Positions 22,891 to 36,370 are shown, counted from the stretch's first letter. The stretch: DNA of 64,000 bases from Eumeta japonica (GCA_005406025.1 BGZK01000213.1:434001-498000), one strand, 5' to 3'. Notes: generated by a model from the sequence alone, not told the origin. Numbers and translations: made by a program.

Positions 22891-25800
22891 GGACGTACTA
22901 TATACTATGAGACTTCAATTTCGTTTATAAATAGCGTTTCATGAAACCTTTTTTTTATTTAAAGTGCTTTTTAACGGCGAGTACCGTTCAGAGCTGGCCA
23001 TTGACAACGATAGAAATGACAAACGTATTCGAATTTAGAACATGATAAAAGTGACGCAATGAGGCAAGTTCGTGATGATTCCGTTCGCTAATATGGCGTT
23101 AAATTGAAATGTGTGTTCGGTCAAGATGAAGAATTATGAGAGAAAATTGTCTATTGACAATTTTTTTTTTGTGGTTTTCTTTTTACGATTTCAATCATCA
23201 ATAAGGTTATCATCATCGCTGATTTGATATGTACCAATAAAGTTCTATTCCATCGACGTGATCTCAATAAACGAGCGACGTTCCCCGCGAAGTATATTCG
23301 TCAAAATTTTACAGCGAAAATTAAAGATAATATCCATGCGATGCCATTCTTGACGCTGCAAGGCATGAGATTGTTTATCAACATATTCTGGCACAGGACC
23401 GATCTATATATGGGCTCTTTGGGTTACAACCCAGGGCTCCGGACATGTAGTCTTCAGTGCTTATTCAAAACAATGGATAACATTGCGAATTAAAAAGGAT
23501 CCTATACCGTATATACAGGCAACAGTTTTTTGACAAAAAGGCAATCCTCGTGAACTAAACACATGAACGTGGAAATGACTAAGTGCTGCAAGAAAATATG
23601 GTCATTTTATTCAACAGATGGGTGGGTTGAAATAAAAATATTCCTATGACAATACCAGGCGCATATAACCTATATACGCCTAAAGAATTAGTCGTCCTCA
23701 TTTCAGAATAGATTTGATGGAGATACACTTTCATATATTTGCTAGTTATAGAAGTGAGAAGTGATGAAAGATAAATATTTCTTCTAATGTCTCATCTTTT
23801 AATAGTTTTACTTGAGACAATATTAAGTGGTTGAGTTGCGAAAATAGAAGGTTTGAACTTACCACACATGCATGAAAAGTTTAAATTAGTAATCATTATA
23901 TTTCTGGCTATATGACTATTTTTCATCTATAGATAAGAAAATAAAAATATTTAATTTGTGTTAATTTATATTGCATTTTATTTTCAATACCTAATTTGAG
24001 TGCCGATTTAAGATAATGCCGACCATATCGCTCAAGTTGAATGTGTAGAAATATTGCTAGATAGTGCTTTAAGACGGAGGATTATCAATAAGTAAGAACG
24101 TAAAGAAAGAAAAAAGATCTTTAATAAAATATAAGGTATTGCACATTATCATTGAAAGTTAATTACTGAGATATAAATGTGAAATATGTATATAAATAAT
24201 AATATAAAATATGAAAATGGTTATTTTGAAGATTTGCACAAGTAATCAAAAGGTTTCTTTTTTGTCTAAATCTCCTGGTCAACTTTTCATCACTAGTGAA
24301 GTACATATATTCTCCCACGATTTACTTCACTTTGAGGGATTAGATTGTCAAACCCTTTGCTAGTTTAGCGCGGTATGAGGGTTGTCAACAACCTTCGCTA
24401 CAAACACGTCGACAATACGGGACAGACGGCTTAACGAGGTTTCCGAGACACGAAACGAGTATGTTCATTTTGTTTTCTGTATTTAATTTTATGGGTTATT
24501 TAAAAGGTCAAGTCAGCTTAGGTTAAAAACTCATCGGTAAAATTAGCTTGTGATCAGAATCGTACTCAGTAACTTCCGGTTCATAGGCCAGTGAGCCACC
24601 TATGCTCGTATATTGAAACTACTTTCAAGCTATTATTTCCGAATTACAAATATCACTATATTATTGTGGTGTGTTGCATAAAAATGATGCATGACGACAT
24701 ATACTCGCGAAATACCCGCAATGCTATATTTAGTCAATAAATATGTATGATTACTTGTATGAAATGTAATAAGCAAAATAAAATAAAATTTAATTCGAGA
24801 ACGGCCACGTACGTCGCGTTGGCAAGACCAATCAATTGAACAAAAATATCAATATTTTCGTTAAATTGTCAATTCAATTTCATGCCATCAAAAATAAGAA
24901 TGCCTTTTATTCGCCCAGTTTACGCAAAACAGACACTTCGTTTATATAATTCTGATAATTAAGAGATCATTAATTTCAGATGCATTGTTTATATTTTACA
25001 TATCTATGCAAATAAGTAGAATTCGCGTAAAAAGTTGTTGTATGCAATACAGCCAAATATTTTCGCCGCACCATCGTTCCTCATTACTTCTGATCTTAAT
25101 GCGTCAGATAAGTATCTTCATTTCCAAAAATAGAAAACGAGCTGCCGGCAATTTTTATTAGTACTTTCATCACTTCATCGGATGAGACTTTGAAACGATT
25201 TGTGGATTTGTCAATTCAATACTTCAAAATATATAAACAATTATTTAACTTGTTTCTTTTTTTTTATATTCCCAGAATTCATAGCACCGCCCGCGTTTAC
25301 ATCGGTGATTGATTTTAAAATGTTATTTATTACATAAGTACTTATATTTAGCCATACCTTCCGGCAATCGCGTTGGTTCATTTTAAGTTGCTAACGACAG
25401 TTACCACTAATGTGGGGATGACTTGGTGCCCTCCCGGAGGGACAAGGCTATTAGTTAATTTGAGTTAAGACAAAAATGACCAAATTGCACGTGGTGGGGA
25501 ATTCAAAGTTAGATACATTTTTGTTCGAAGCAACGCTTTTGACTACCCGGCCATGGAGGTTCACTTTTTATAGTAATCATTTAACAGAACTGAACTAACA
25601 TTAATACATAATAAATTCCAACTACGTACATTTCTAAGACGGCTTAACTTGAGTTTGAATCATTAAAAGTTAGTAAACTTATCACGAACATTCAAAGTAG
25701 ACGGCTCTGGTACTAACAACTAGAATAAATAGAATAATGCGAAATTTATAGAAGGAACAAAAAACAATTTAATGCTAACTTCGTCGATGTTTGTCAATGT

Positions 25801-26504
25801 TTATATCATATAATCAGTGGTTTACAAAGTAACTATATGTTAGTCTTTGAGACATTGGGGACACCTTGATTTGATTATTATAGAATCAAATATAATGTAT
25901 ATTCAAATACATATTATATATATTAAATATGCACAAACTCTGATTGTATAGTGATGTACAGACATGAGATATATATGAAAATAATAAATTTAAAATCTAA
26001 GAAATACTATATACAAAATCTTATTTGACCGTTTGACTATTAAACTTACAGTCTGAAATTAATTTATACCTTAGTGAATATAGTATGATAAACACCATGT
26101 TGATTTTAATGTATCTCTTAAATTGAAAATAAAATAAGTTAATGACGACTCGCATGTAAGTCGCATTATGATCATAATATTGTTACAGATCTAACTCCGT
26201 AACATAGAGTTTGCGTGAATCTGGCCCCTGAAGTTTTTGTACTAGACGTCTTGCGATGACATTTCACGATGATCTCTCAAATCACACTCGTCATTAATTA
26301 AAAAGGTGGTAACTCAATAGTTACCACGTTTTAGAGAATATCCAACCAAGTTTTTAACCCTGAAATACGCTCTATATTATTTTACTAATTGCAATTTTAA
26401 AATTTTCAATAAATTTGTCGATATACAGTGGTGATGACCTTCAATTCAAGAATTGTATACAAATAATTACTTACATACAAAGAAGATTGTCATTTTTATA
26501 AACT

Positions 26505-26620
26505 CAAGCCTTTTTCCCATAAGGGTAGGCAGAGACTACAGATTTCACATGGTACGATCTTTGCATATGTCTCTTGCTTCACTGATATCTGTTAATATTT
26601 TTATGATTCGGTTCCGGATG
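26505..26620 (+). repeat. GGGTAGGCAGAGA repeat, copy 1
   Basis: CATAAGGGTAGGCAGAGACTACAGATTTCACATGGTACGATCTTTGC is followed by TCTCTTGCTTCACTGATATC. The copy at 34575-34795 has the same words in the same order (AGAAGGGTAAGCAGAGACTATAGATTTTCACATGG, CTCTTGTTTCACTGACATC). I recognise this as a common lepidopteran LINE-associated tail. Confidence 0.7.
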
Positions 26621-27112
26621 CTTAAAATTTGGCTAAACAAGATGATTTATCAATATACAACATTGCCAGATATATGAGTAATTGTTAGTTTATATTTTCG
26701 CTTTGCATAATCTTTAAATGGTTCTATAGGAATAAAACGAAAATGTAACAATAACTTTTGAAAATACTCGAAAAAATATGTCTTTCAAAAAGTACCGCTC
26801 GAACCCACTGCAAAATGAAAGACGAGAGCATCCTAAAAGTATTATATATTCGTACAGAGATTTCAAAGGCTGAAAATTTCCATAATTCGCTTTTGGGCGA
26901 CAGCCAACGAAATGGGCCGGGCGGAGCTCGTCCCGGTCACTACATTATTCGCTTTGTAATTCTGACGGAAAAGCTGTGATATTGCACGTGTGTAGTAAGA
27001 TCTACTTTTGAGCCGCCAATTTTCCGACACTATAATTCATATTTAATTTATTTTATATAAATAATTAGCAATAATTGTTTTTTTTTGGCGATCTTAATGT
27101 GCCCGTGGCTTC

Positions 27113-27205
27113 ACATTCACACACACACACAAAAGCACGCGCAAATATACAATACACACAAACATGCATGCACGCACGCATTCATAGACACACATACAGA
27201 CTTAC
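27113..27205. repeat. CA-rich microsatellite
   Basis: An (AC)n run at 27113-27131 grades into imperfect CACGCGC, CACACAAACATGCATGCACGCACGCA words. It is simple-sequence DNA; a minus-strand frame through it gives a Cys/Val-rich peptide that is not a gene. Confidence 0.85.
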
Positions 27206-27589
27206 AAATTGACACAGAGCGAGACAGATAAAGACAATTACACAGAAACAAATTAATATAGTTACGAAAGAGATACAAAAATAATCGTTTTTTATAATTA
27301 ACACAAGATGTATCCCAATCAAATTTTAATATAGTCCAACATTTGCGCAATCACGTTTCCTTACTATACATTTTCATTGAGATCGGTCAAATCCTTCCAC
27401 AAAAAATGTATGTACAGACAAAACATACAGATTTATATAAACAGTACAGATATGTGACAGTGGCGTGCAAAATCGTTAAAATATTTTTGGTTCTGTTAGC
27501 GAGCTCACTTTCTATGGAACACAACACTGATAATTTTTACTAGTATATCGAAAAACGGTATAGCTCAAAAACAGTGAGAAGTTTTGAGC

Positions 27590-28245
27590 TGGCCTATTGG
27601 AGTTCCGTAGCCAAAACGGCAAATCCTTTAATCCTTATAGTTTCGTTATGTCCGTCCTTCAGTTCGTACGCATGTCAGGGTTATTTTACTCAAAAGTTAT
27701 AAATTTCATATTAATGAAATTTGGAGTATAGGTGTCTCGTATAAGACGCTACTTAGTTTGAAAGTTAAATAACAAAAAATAAATATTTTTAGGGGGCACT
27801 TCCATATATGTAACATAATGTGAAAACTATTTTACGCTTTTAAACCATATGTCAAATATGTATATATAAAGAAAGAAAAATAAAGGTAACGTTTGATAAA
27901 TACTTTCAACGAAAATTATGTTGAACGTGATCGGTTGAACCGTTTTTGAGTTGTTGCCGAAAAACTATGGAGATTCGCTTTTTTAAAGGTACCCTTTTCC
28001 CACCTTAATTTACGTTTTGAGACTGTAGTAAGTGTTTTAATTGTATTTTAACGCGCTTAAAATTTAATAAATATTTATGTATTTAGGTAAATACATTATA
28101 ATAGTAATGTATTACAGTAAAATTATTTAATAAAAGTAAAATGTACTATGTATAATACAAAATTCCATCTGTAGTGCATTTCTTTGTAGCGACGGTTACG
28201 AAACCTTAGACTGAATACGACCCGACATGCACTTGCCCGGTTTTT
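27590..28245 (-). repeat. GGGTTCC...GGAACCC family, copy 2
   Basis: Inverted relative to 1360-1862: it opens with GGAGTTCCGTAGCCAAAACGG, TATAGTTTCGTTATGTCCGTCC, GTACGCATGTCAGGG and TTTTACTCAAAAG, then a TTTAGGGGGCACTTCC block. It closes with TTACGAAACCTTAG and ACATGCACTTGCCCGG near 28200-28245. It is longer than copy 1 and supplies the other end of the element. There is no transposase frame. Confidence 0.65.
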
Positions 28246-29054
28246 TTAAAGTTTTTACAGCTTTTTATTTAAAAACTATAATTTAAAAAATCCAGTAGAG
28301 CACTTAAAGACTATGACTGTCTTGTTTAATAGCGCCACATAAAACCGCATGTCAAACCTCGTTTTAAGCGAGAATGATTGTAAAGAGTTTTAGGTTAAAT
28401 TTGTTGCTTTGACTGATTTTGATTTTTATACTATTTTTGTTATCACATCGAAAGGGCTTAAATATTTTATGAAGAAATTTAGTATTATTCGTATTACTGA
28501 CGTACACGGAGAACTTAACTTTTTAACGCTCTACTAGCTTTAACTTAGTAAGGATTTAAGGAAATGTCACCCCATCAGTCAACTGAATACCCGCTAGCAC
28601 ACAGAGGCAGAGAAATAAATTGTCAATTAACGGATTTGATGATAATTAAGTGTACATTAGAGCTTATTTGCAATGGAATGGAAATTATAACCATTAATGG
28701 ATAAGTTTGTTTTAAAAACAAGAAACGAAACGTTTTAGTGCATTTAAATATTTTTAAATAAAAGCTACTTTATTATTGCAATTGTAAGTATACATAGTAA
28801 AACAAATTTTATTACTATTGTTATTATAGTTATTATTAATCTTTATTTATAATTATAGAATTAATATTGTACGATTTTTCGGACAACGTGACGGGTAACT
28901 GTGACGGGTGAACGTGACTTTTTTTTAGAATGTGTCAAATTTTGTGTAATAAAATTTCACTTTGAAAATGAAAAAAAAAACAAACTCCATCACAATTTGT
29001 CTGGTTCAACGATTTCACACAATACGCCGACGAGAAGCACAAAACCAGTGCTAA

Positions 29055-29165
29055 CAGCACTGGTGGCTCGTGGTTTAAATTTAGCCGGCGCGCTCGCTGG
29101 CCCGTGCCAGCCTTTCATCTGGCGCGGCCGTGGGCGGGCGGGCGGACCACATAAGCCTCCGTTGT
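29055..29165. other. GC-rich patch
   Basis: About 110 bases with GCCGGCGCGCTCGCTGGCC and CGCGGCCGTGGGCGGGCGGGCGG stand out in the AT-rich intron. GGGCGG is an Sp/KLF-type box. It has an open plus-strand frame, but the peptide is not recognisable and has no splice context. Possibly regulatory; otherwise unexplained. Confidence 0.3.
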
Positions 29166-30039
29166 TATAGCTACACCTTCAAAGCCTAATAGAAAATAAA
29201 ACATTGCGTATTTCAGCGACTCCGTTCAACAGAAATGAAGTCGTTACTCGAGCGTTGAGAACGATTTGTGTATTTTCGTTTTTAGTTGAAAATTAAGTAT
29301 CTGCAATGTCGACGAAGCGATGGTGATTGTTAAGGAAATTCCGAGAGTTTGTTAGAAAAAGTTAAATTTGATAAGTCGCTATTCACTGAAAAGGTCTAAG
29401 ATGGCGAATATTTACATAAATAGATCTTCAGCCTTGACTTTTTCTATGTAACACGGTGTTGCATAACTAAAAAGGAAGTACGTAAATTAATTTTATAAGG
29501 TAGACGAAATATTTTTTTAATGAAACGAGTGCTTGTCAAGTTTTTAATTGGAACACGTCCACGGCAATTTTTACGTGAAAATGAGACGAGCGATGCAAAT
29601 ACGGTTGAAAGGAAAACAAAAAAATGTAAAATCTTTTTGCGAGCAGTGAATATTGTAGGATCTTCAGACTTGTGTGCTGCGCCAGACAGATTTCATAGAA
29701 CATTCTAGCTTTTATTCAGACAAGTATTAGATGCCAGAACGATATGATTTGATAGCGGAAAGTATGATCATTCGCTTTTAAATTTCCATATTGGGAATAT
29801 TAAATTGAAATATGTGGAAATATCGTATCTCAATTTGTATTCGAAATAAATCTTATAGATGAAAATATTGAGGTCGGGTATAAGTGCATGCGTGTGAGTA
29901 GGTAAGCAATGAATTTTATATAAGCGATATCAGGCCAGTGTTGGGACAGTTATTACATACATATAACATGTATACAAATGATTAAAAGCATTTTTATAGA
30001 AAAAAATAACACGTATATTTATAACAGTTAGATTTCTAC

Positions 30040-30135
30040 TCAGGAGGCCGGCAACGCAGTCGTGACTCTTTTGGGGTTTCGGCCCTGGGTTTTGTTGTCC
30101 ATGAACTGACGTGACCACCTACTTTTCGGTGGCTT
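30040..30135 (-). mobile_element. LINE 3' tail, copy 3 (opposite strand)
   Basis: GGCCGGCAACGCAGTCGTGACTC, TTGTTGTCCATGAAC and GTGACCACCTACTTTTC correspond, in reverse complement, to the TGCATTGTTGGCC, CGCCCATGAACA and AAAGTAGATGTTCACC words of 21186-21330. The copy is diverged, with a short insertion. Confidence 0.55.
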
Positions 30136-31679
30136 GTATGAACATTAGCCCTTCGGAGGGCTATAAAAAACAAACCCATATAAAGATTGGGGATTTTCAT
30201 ATTTATTTGAACCCTGTTATTCAGGTCACGTAAACCCGCTAGCGTATCGACATCATCTGCAAACACGACAGGTCTACCGCGGCTCGGCGAACCGTCGCTA
30301 ATTACACTGAGCGATTCTCAAGTTGTTTCATTACGATCGATAGAGCCTGAAGAGAGCTTTGATGTCCTTTAACATAACAAAATGTATTTAAGACGCGGGT
30401 TCGCGTACTGAGTAAGGAAAACTAAATTCAACTTGGATTTAGTCTCCAAATCGATATAGCTAGTAATTAATCTCAAATTGGGAATATGAATTTTGGGTTT
30501 AGATTACACGTCATATGCAATTGTAGTAATTTAAACTTAAAAAGAACTATAAATTATCTACAACACGTTAACAATCATATTTAATCTATCAATATTAATG
30601 TAATATATAATGAAAGAAATAAAAAACAGTCGCAGGAGACTGCCGACAGAGATGAAAATATAATTTTAGTAAATAACACTGTTTTTTTTGAGATATTCGA
30701 ATTCATTGTAATAACAAAAATTAAAATATGGTAATTTGTAAATTGAAACCATCAGCATCGATCTGGTTTTCACATCTATCGGCACTTCGAGCTATAATTA
30801 TATACATTTTCATATAATTTGTTTATCGAGACAAGATAGGCTTACGCAAGCCCAGTAAATATGAAATAAAAGTCAATGTGTATAAAAGCCAAGATTTGAA
30901 TTGCATATTTTGAGTCTTTAAATTTAAACAAAGAACAATAATGTTTGGAATGAAGAAAATTTAATTACGGCGACGCGGTGGCGCGAACACGAGATTTCAC
31001 ATCCACCCGAAAATTGCTTGTGCCGGAATCATTTGGGGTAGAAGTTTCCACTTCAAAAACTAAGTTAATCGTATAAGTGAGGTTGTATACGAGATTAATT
31101 AAAACTTTAGAAAAAAAGGTTGTGTAATTTATTTATTTTATTTATTTACTTCTGGATGCACATTCTATAGAGGTGCATAACACCTGTGCATAGAAACGAG
31201 AAAAATGAATACAGAAAGTTACAAGAATAAAGTATCTAACTATTATATGTGTAAACTGCATAATGTACGAATTCATAAAGTATCCTATCCAAACTAATAT
31301 AAAAAGCACTAATAGATATAAACCAATCAGTCAAATAGTTCCAACCAGATGCTCAACCTTTTTCTTAAGACCTTCTTAGAACAATTGAGATTTTTCATAT
31401 TGTTAGGAAATATTTATTTTAGATTAAAATGACATTACTGTCTTATTTGAAAATTCACTAAAAGCGTCACTACTGTTTTTAATAGTGAAACGATTTCATT
31501 AAAAGTTCAGCGGTGACGCGAGTTCGTAATATTTTACCTATCCGAAAATCGCCCAATGTGCATATAGAAGTGTTATTTTCAAAAAAAAAGAACTCTGTGA
31601 AACAGTTGCCCCTGCAGCACATCCTTGAAATATTCCGCTATGATATTTATCGATGTGTTTTTAGAGTTGCAAATATTCT

Positions 31680-32507
31680 CTGTGAGTTTTCGAGCTCAAA
31701 AATTTTAAACACATGTTGACCTTTTAGGCTATTTCCGAATTTTCATACTACTTTCGACCTCAAAGTGTTACAAATAAAGGAGCAGTAAATCATTGAGCTC
31801 ATCATGCTCAAAAGATCGATTTTATAACTTTTTAAACACTACGAGCTCAAAAATATATCTTTTGAGCTCTTACAATCAAGAACTCTGTATGTATTGAAGA
31901 AATGTATCAAACATCAATCCACCATCACGTCATTTTGAAAAAAACTTATTTATTTAAATATTTTGTTAATGATTATCTCTCGAACGAACTAACCGATTTT
32001 GATATAGTTTATGACGATCGACGTTGTTTATTAAGAAAAAGAGCTGGTTAGATTTTATAATATATCGGTAGAGTAGATTAAAAACATAATAAAAGAACAG
32101 TTTTCGAAAAATTTTTCTTCAACAATATCTTTGAGAAAATGAACGGATTTTGATGAATTAAGTAATAATTTTTACGAGAACATTTGGATAGATTTCGAAA
32201 TATATAAGTAGAGTAGGTTACAAAACTTTGTAAAAAAATAATTTTTAAAAACATTTCTTTAACGATATCTCTTGAACAAATGAACCGATTTTGATGCAGT
32301 CTGAAGCAGTCGATATGCCAATTTGACGAAAATAGCTGATTAGATTTTGGTAAAGCTTGGTAAAGTAGTCTAACATTTATTAAAAAAGAACAATTTTTTG
32401 AAAACTTTATTTTTGAGATTCCTCAAAATCTACCGGGAGATATTAGTTCAACGTTTCTTCTAAGTTATAAGAGGTTTACATATCTACATATACACTTCCG
32501 CGCACGC

Positions 32508-32540
<33 letters not shown>

Positions 32541-32735
32541 TAGAGAGAGAGAGAAGTGCGCGCGCGCGCAAGAAGAAATACCGCGCATATCACACGAAAA
32601 ATGGTCGAAATAAATTCCTAGGACCCTAAAACGTCAAAATCTGGTGAAAACTCGATTTTAGGAAAAGGGTTAAAATAGTAACTTTCCAATTTTATGTAAA
32701 TTTTTCAAATTTTCACAGCGGAAAGGTAAAAATTG
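31680..32735. mobile_element. larger relative of the 12181 TIR element, three internal repeats
   Basis: The interior has three modules of about 145 nt centred on ACCGATTTTGAT-type words (gattttgat starting at 31995, 32146 and 32287), against one module in the copy at 12181-12593. Its right end has the same closing block: GACCCTAAAACGTCAAAATCTGGTG...ACTCGATTTTAGG, then AACTTTCC and GCGGAAAGGT pairing as a hairpin (32673-32728). The left part contains several GAGCTCAAAA words, including an inverted pair at 31843-31852 and 31860-31869, comparable to the TTTTCGAGTTCAAAAC after the left end of the first copy. The left boundary is not sharp. Confidence 0.6.
32499..32571. repeat. compound CA/GA/GC microsatellite
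   Basis: A (CA)n run (about 32505-32540) is followed directly by a (GA)n run and then (GC)n/CGCGCGCGCG. Alternating purine-pyrimidine runs of this kind can adopt Z-DNA. It lies inside the larger TIR-element relative, between its third module and its right end. Confidence 0.9.
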
Positions 32736-33119
32736 AAAGTACCACGTTGTCACATTGCCAAATATATAAATACATTTTAATAATTTGCTTGCGTGCCTTT
32801 ATTACACTACAGCGTCAGTGATGTAGAAAAAATAGTAAAAAACAAAACGTGCAATACATAATTAGATTATTTAAAAAATCTATCATTTATTGTGCTTTTT
32901 ATCACAAGAGAGGAAGACAAATTTCGTAATGACAAAAAGTAGGAAAATGTTTAAGGAAATATTTGGATAACCCATTAGCTATACCCGAAATTAAATTAGA
33001 AATTGTAATTAATATCGAATCAAGCCTGCAGCACATATGTCGTAATCAATTTTTCATGTTACCACTGAATTTCAACAAAATTTTCTTGCAAATAATTTTC
33101 AAGTCACTACGATCCTAAT

Positions 33120-33900
33120 TTAGAAACATGATTCCCCAAAAATTTTCGATCGGGTTCAAATCAGGACTTTTAGGTGACCAATTAATCAAAATAATATAAT
33201 TTTGGAATTTTAGCTATTTTCTTACTACGTACGAACTGGAAAAAGAACAATTATACTAAGCCAAATAAAAACAACTCAGATATATTGGTTTAAGCTATTC
33301 TGCCCGTAGACAATAAAGTGTTATTTAAGTATCCAGGTATTACACAAAGTTCTCCACGTTTCACAATTCAAGCGAACACCCAATACGGTTTTGCATCAAT
33401 CTATTGGACAATGTATTTGCCTCGCATTGTAGTGCCCATTTTTGCGACGTTACGAAATTTTTCTGTCATCTGTATTAGATATAAATATTTTATCATCCAC
33501 AAGTATGACGACCTTACTTTTCCAATAAAAATTATAAATTACAACGCAAATCCTATCCTCCCGTTTTCGTATGAGTGTGTTAGTAGAGGTATCCTGCCGA
33601 AAGAGCGTTTTCTTCATCCTTTTTTCATGAAAACGAAGACGTCGTGTCCAATGACACGTTAATACGAGTCGTCATCAACTTAATGGGTGTTAATGAACCA
33701 TTGAAATACATAGCTATGAATAAGAATCCTGCCCTGCCGTGGTCCTAAGTTATCGTGGTAGAGGTGGATAATGATTAACATTGTTTTCCTCGTTGCATCG
33801 TTTGAACCACTTATATATCGCACTTGGCGTAATGTTGACCTGATCTGCGATTGCGAAATAGTGTGACCAGTATCGCGTTCAGTGACCATGGTTAGCCTTT
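33120..33900 (-). pseudogene. decayed Tc1-like transposase
   Basis: Read on the minus strand, the helix-turn-helix end is at about 33889-33790: HTISQ, then after a frameshift IADQVNITPSAIYKWFKRCN (compare Tc1 DNA-binding domains), then a stop and RTTAGQDS near 33730. A central block around 33530-33380 shows VDDKIFISNTD, KNGHYNARQIHCPI and CETWRTLCN with stops between. The C-terminal signature WSPKSPDLNPIENFWG lies at 33183-33130; it contains the third acidic residue (Glu in PIEN) of the DD34E triad. At least two frameshifts and several stops show that it is dead. Length (about 780 nt) is short of a full gene of about 1 kb, so internal deletions are likely. Clear terminal inverted repeats were not found. 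Confidence 0.85.
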
Positions 33901-34574
33901 GCAGTAAGTGTTAGAGGCATGTTAATGTTGAGTTCACAAATCTATATAAAATTCAAGGAAAGTTCTAACGAAAGCATATTTCGAATTGTTATAGTTTAAA
34001 ATTAACACTCTATTTACTAACGTCAATATTGGGCAATTACCAAAACAAATCAGACGTCAAAATATTGAAAAAAATATTTTTAATTAATAAAGCAAATTAA
34101 TCTTTTTCTTTATGTCAAGTTTAAAAACAGTTAAGTAATATCATCGTAGTTTTTACAGCTAAAAGGCGTATTCTTAAAGAAAACACGATTTTCATAACGC
34201 ATTTTCCTTCTTATATGTCCCTTTTGAGATAATTAAAAAAGCCAGTACCATAAATACGTGCTGAAACAGGTTTCGCTACGTCTTTTTCACGAAATAAACC
34301 TTTGGAACGTTTAACGAATAAGGAACAAAAGTACGATGAGCGACAACGGACATAAAAACTTCATTCCGTCAACGAATCAAGGGAATGAACTCTTGTATAA
34401 AACAAACAAAAAGATTCAATCCCCGGGGACTACGTCGTAAAGTGGATCGTAAAACGTCATTACCAAGGTCCTTTTTTGATGTACATGGTATGAAATTTAC
34501 ATCATACTGGTGAGTTAATCCGGTTGTAGCCGGAATCAGGAAAACGTCGGCAGCAGTATAGGTATAAAAATTCA

Positions 34575-34795
34575 CGCCTATTTCCTAGAAGGGTAAGCAG
34601 AGACTATAGATTTTCACATGGTATACAGTCTTTGCTTAGCTCTCTTGTTTCACTGACATCCGTCAATCTTTTTATTCAAGCTCGTCGGTTTCGTCGGTCG
34701 TTCAAAGCTTGGCCCTCTTTTAATATGTCACCAATTTGGCCACCCTTGCCGATATTTCCATCTCACGCATTATCTCTACAGACTTTCCTTGTCAA
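34575..34795 (+). repeat. GGGTAGGCAGAGA repeat, copy 2
   Basis: Longer than the copy at 26505-26620. After the shared opening it continues CAAGCTCGTCGGTTTCG, TTGGCCCTC and GTCACCAATTTGGCC, which I associate with the same lepidopteran tail. No coding remnant. Confidence 0.7.
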
Positions 34796-35029
34796 TGTAC
34801 AGTACAAGTATCTAATTTTAATACTTTTTTAAGACAGCTCACAAGTCGCTTCTATATTATAATGGTCATGCACATGCGTAGAAGGTGATGTTACAAGGAT
34901 CGAATAAGGAAATAATTTTATAGTAAAGAGAACCGTGAAAAATAAATACAGGCTGGTTTCACTGGTCAATGTAAATGGGGATTTGTATAAGCTCATTTCA
35001 CAATACAATTAGCTATCCGCTTGCGGTTT

Positions 35030-35300
35030 CAACATGTATTCCTATATCTTTTGTGTTAATCGATCCTGCTGTCAATTCCAATCTTGTTTCCACTCTCAAT
35101 TTTGATTTCGGTTCTGCTCTTGACTTCGATGCCGGTCACGCTCTTGGCTAATTCTAACCCCATATTCAATTTCAAGCCAGATCCTCCCGTATTTTTAATT
35201 TCGATATCGGTCCCTGTTTTTAATTATTGCTTCCCGTTTCGTTTTTAATTTCTATGCTGCTATAGGGTTACGGTTCCGTTTTTATTTTTTGGGGATAGTA
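35030..35300. repeat. GATTTCGGT tract, reverse-oriented family member
   Basis: GCTATCCGCTTGCGGTTTC (35012-35030) and ATTCCTATATCTTTTGTG mark the family's tail in reverse orientation; then TTCCAATCTTG, TTTGATTTCGGTTCTGCTCTTGACTTCGATGCCGGTCACGCTCTTGG and ATTTCGATATCGGTCCC repeat through to about 35280. Confidence 0.6.
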
Positions 35301-36199
35301 CAGATTTTTATGAGTAAAATAATTTTTCATGAATGAAGAAAATTCAATAGCGCAAATATGAGGACGAAATTAACGACAAATGTAGATATAATAAAAACAC
35401 TTCGAATGCAATTTTGTGTCAAAATTTTGAATCGTAAAAGTGCGCAGTGCAAATAATTACCTATGTTAAATAGGGTATGACGACAATTTTAAAAGTATGC
35501 ATTTAGTGTCCTACCTCGCCGACCACATTTAGGGTTGGAGAACTAAGAAATAGCATTTATTTTACGTGAAAATTCAATACACATTCAAAATTGACAAGAA
35601 AACATGATTATTATAAAATAACTTTAACAACAAATTTGATAAGCTCTAAGGTAAGAATAGTCAGATTTCTAGGAATCTTCAAAGAATACTATGAGGTATT
35701 CTAGAAATTTTGAAATATTGAATACAAATTAAATTAAATCTGCAAAACGTGTTTTAACTACAGCCTGGTACTATAGTCAGTAGACATCTACTAACAAGAA
35801 AACTCGTCAGCAATTTCTTGTATCAACTTTAAATTTCATATTCATTTGCACCAAATGCGTAACATTAAACTTCGAATGATAATAAAAATATAATAATTAT
35901 TATAGATATTATACAGCTAAATAAAATAAAAGTTTCCTCCTATGGTTTTAAAGAACGGAATACATTTCTATTTACACATTGGGTATGTAGACCATATTTA
36001 GTTAAAAAGCACTCGAAACCGATGAAGTTCCGTAAGAAACTATTAATGGATTCCAACGAAACAATAGATATATACAAACGTCTATCATGTGATGATCTGT
36101 GGTCACTACCTATCCTTTTGGTATATAAATGTCAGTTTATGAATTGGTATGAATTACTATGTATCATTTAACCATAAGTCATAGCCAAAGATACGAACC

Positions 36200-36370
36200 A
36201 CGCGAGCGGTTACTAATAGGGAGGTCACTTTACCAAAGGTCTCGACTGTTAAGGTCACCACAAACATGAACAAGATGAGAGGGGTCACTAGGATGGTCAC
36301 CACCACGACGATGAGATCATGGCGAAGGCAGTCATGATGGTTTTGGCGAAAGGTAGTCGTGATGGCTGCA
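36200..36370. repeat. degenerate GGTCAC / GATGG minisatellite
   Basis: GGTCACT, GGTCACC and GGTCACT recur at about 36221-36300 (GAGGTCACTTTACC, AAGGTCACCACAAAC, GGGGTCACTAGGATGG). A second pair of units follows: ATGGCGAAGGCAGTCATGATGG and TTGGCGAAAGGTAGTCGTGATGG (36320-36365). The composition differs from the flanks. I cannot tell whether it belongs to a larger element. Confidence 0.5.

Noticed and set aside
33318..33662. 114-codon plus-strand frame
   Set aside because: It is antisense to the decayed Tc1-like transposase on the minus strand.
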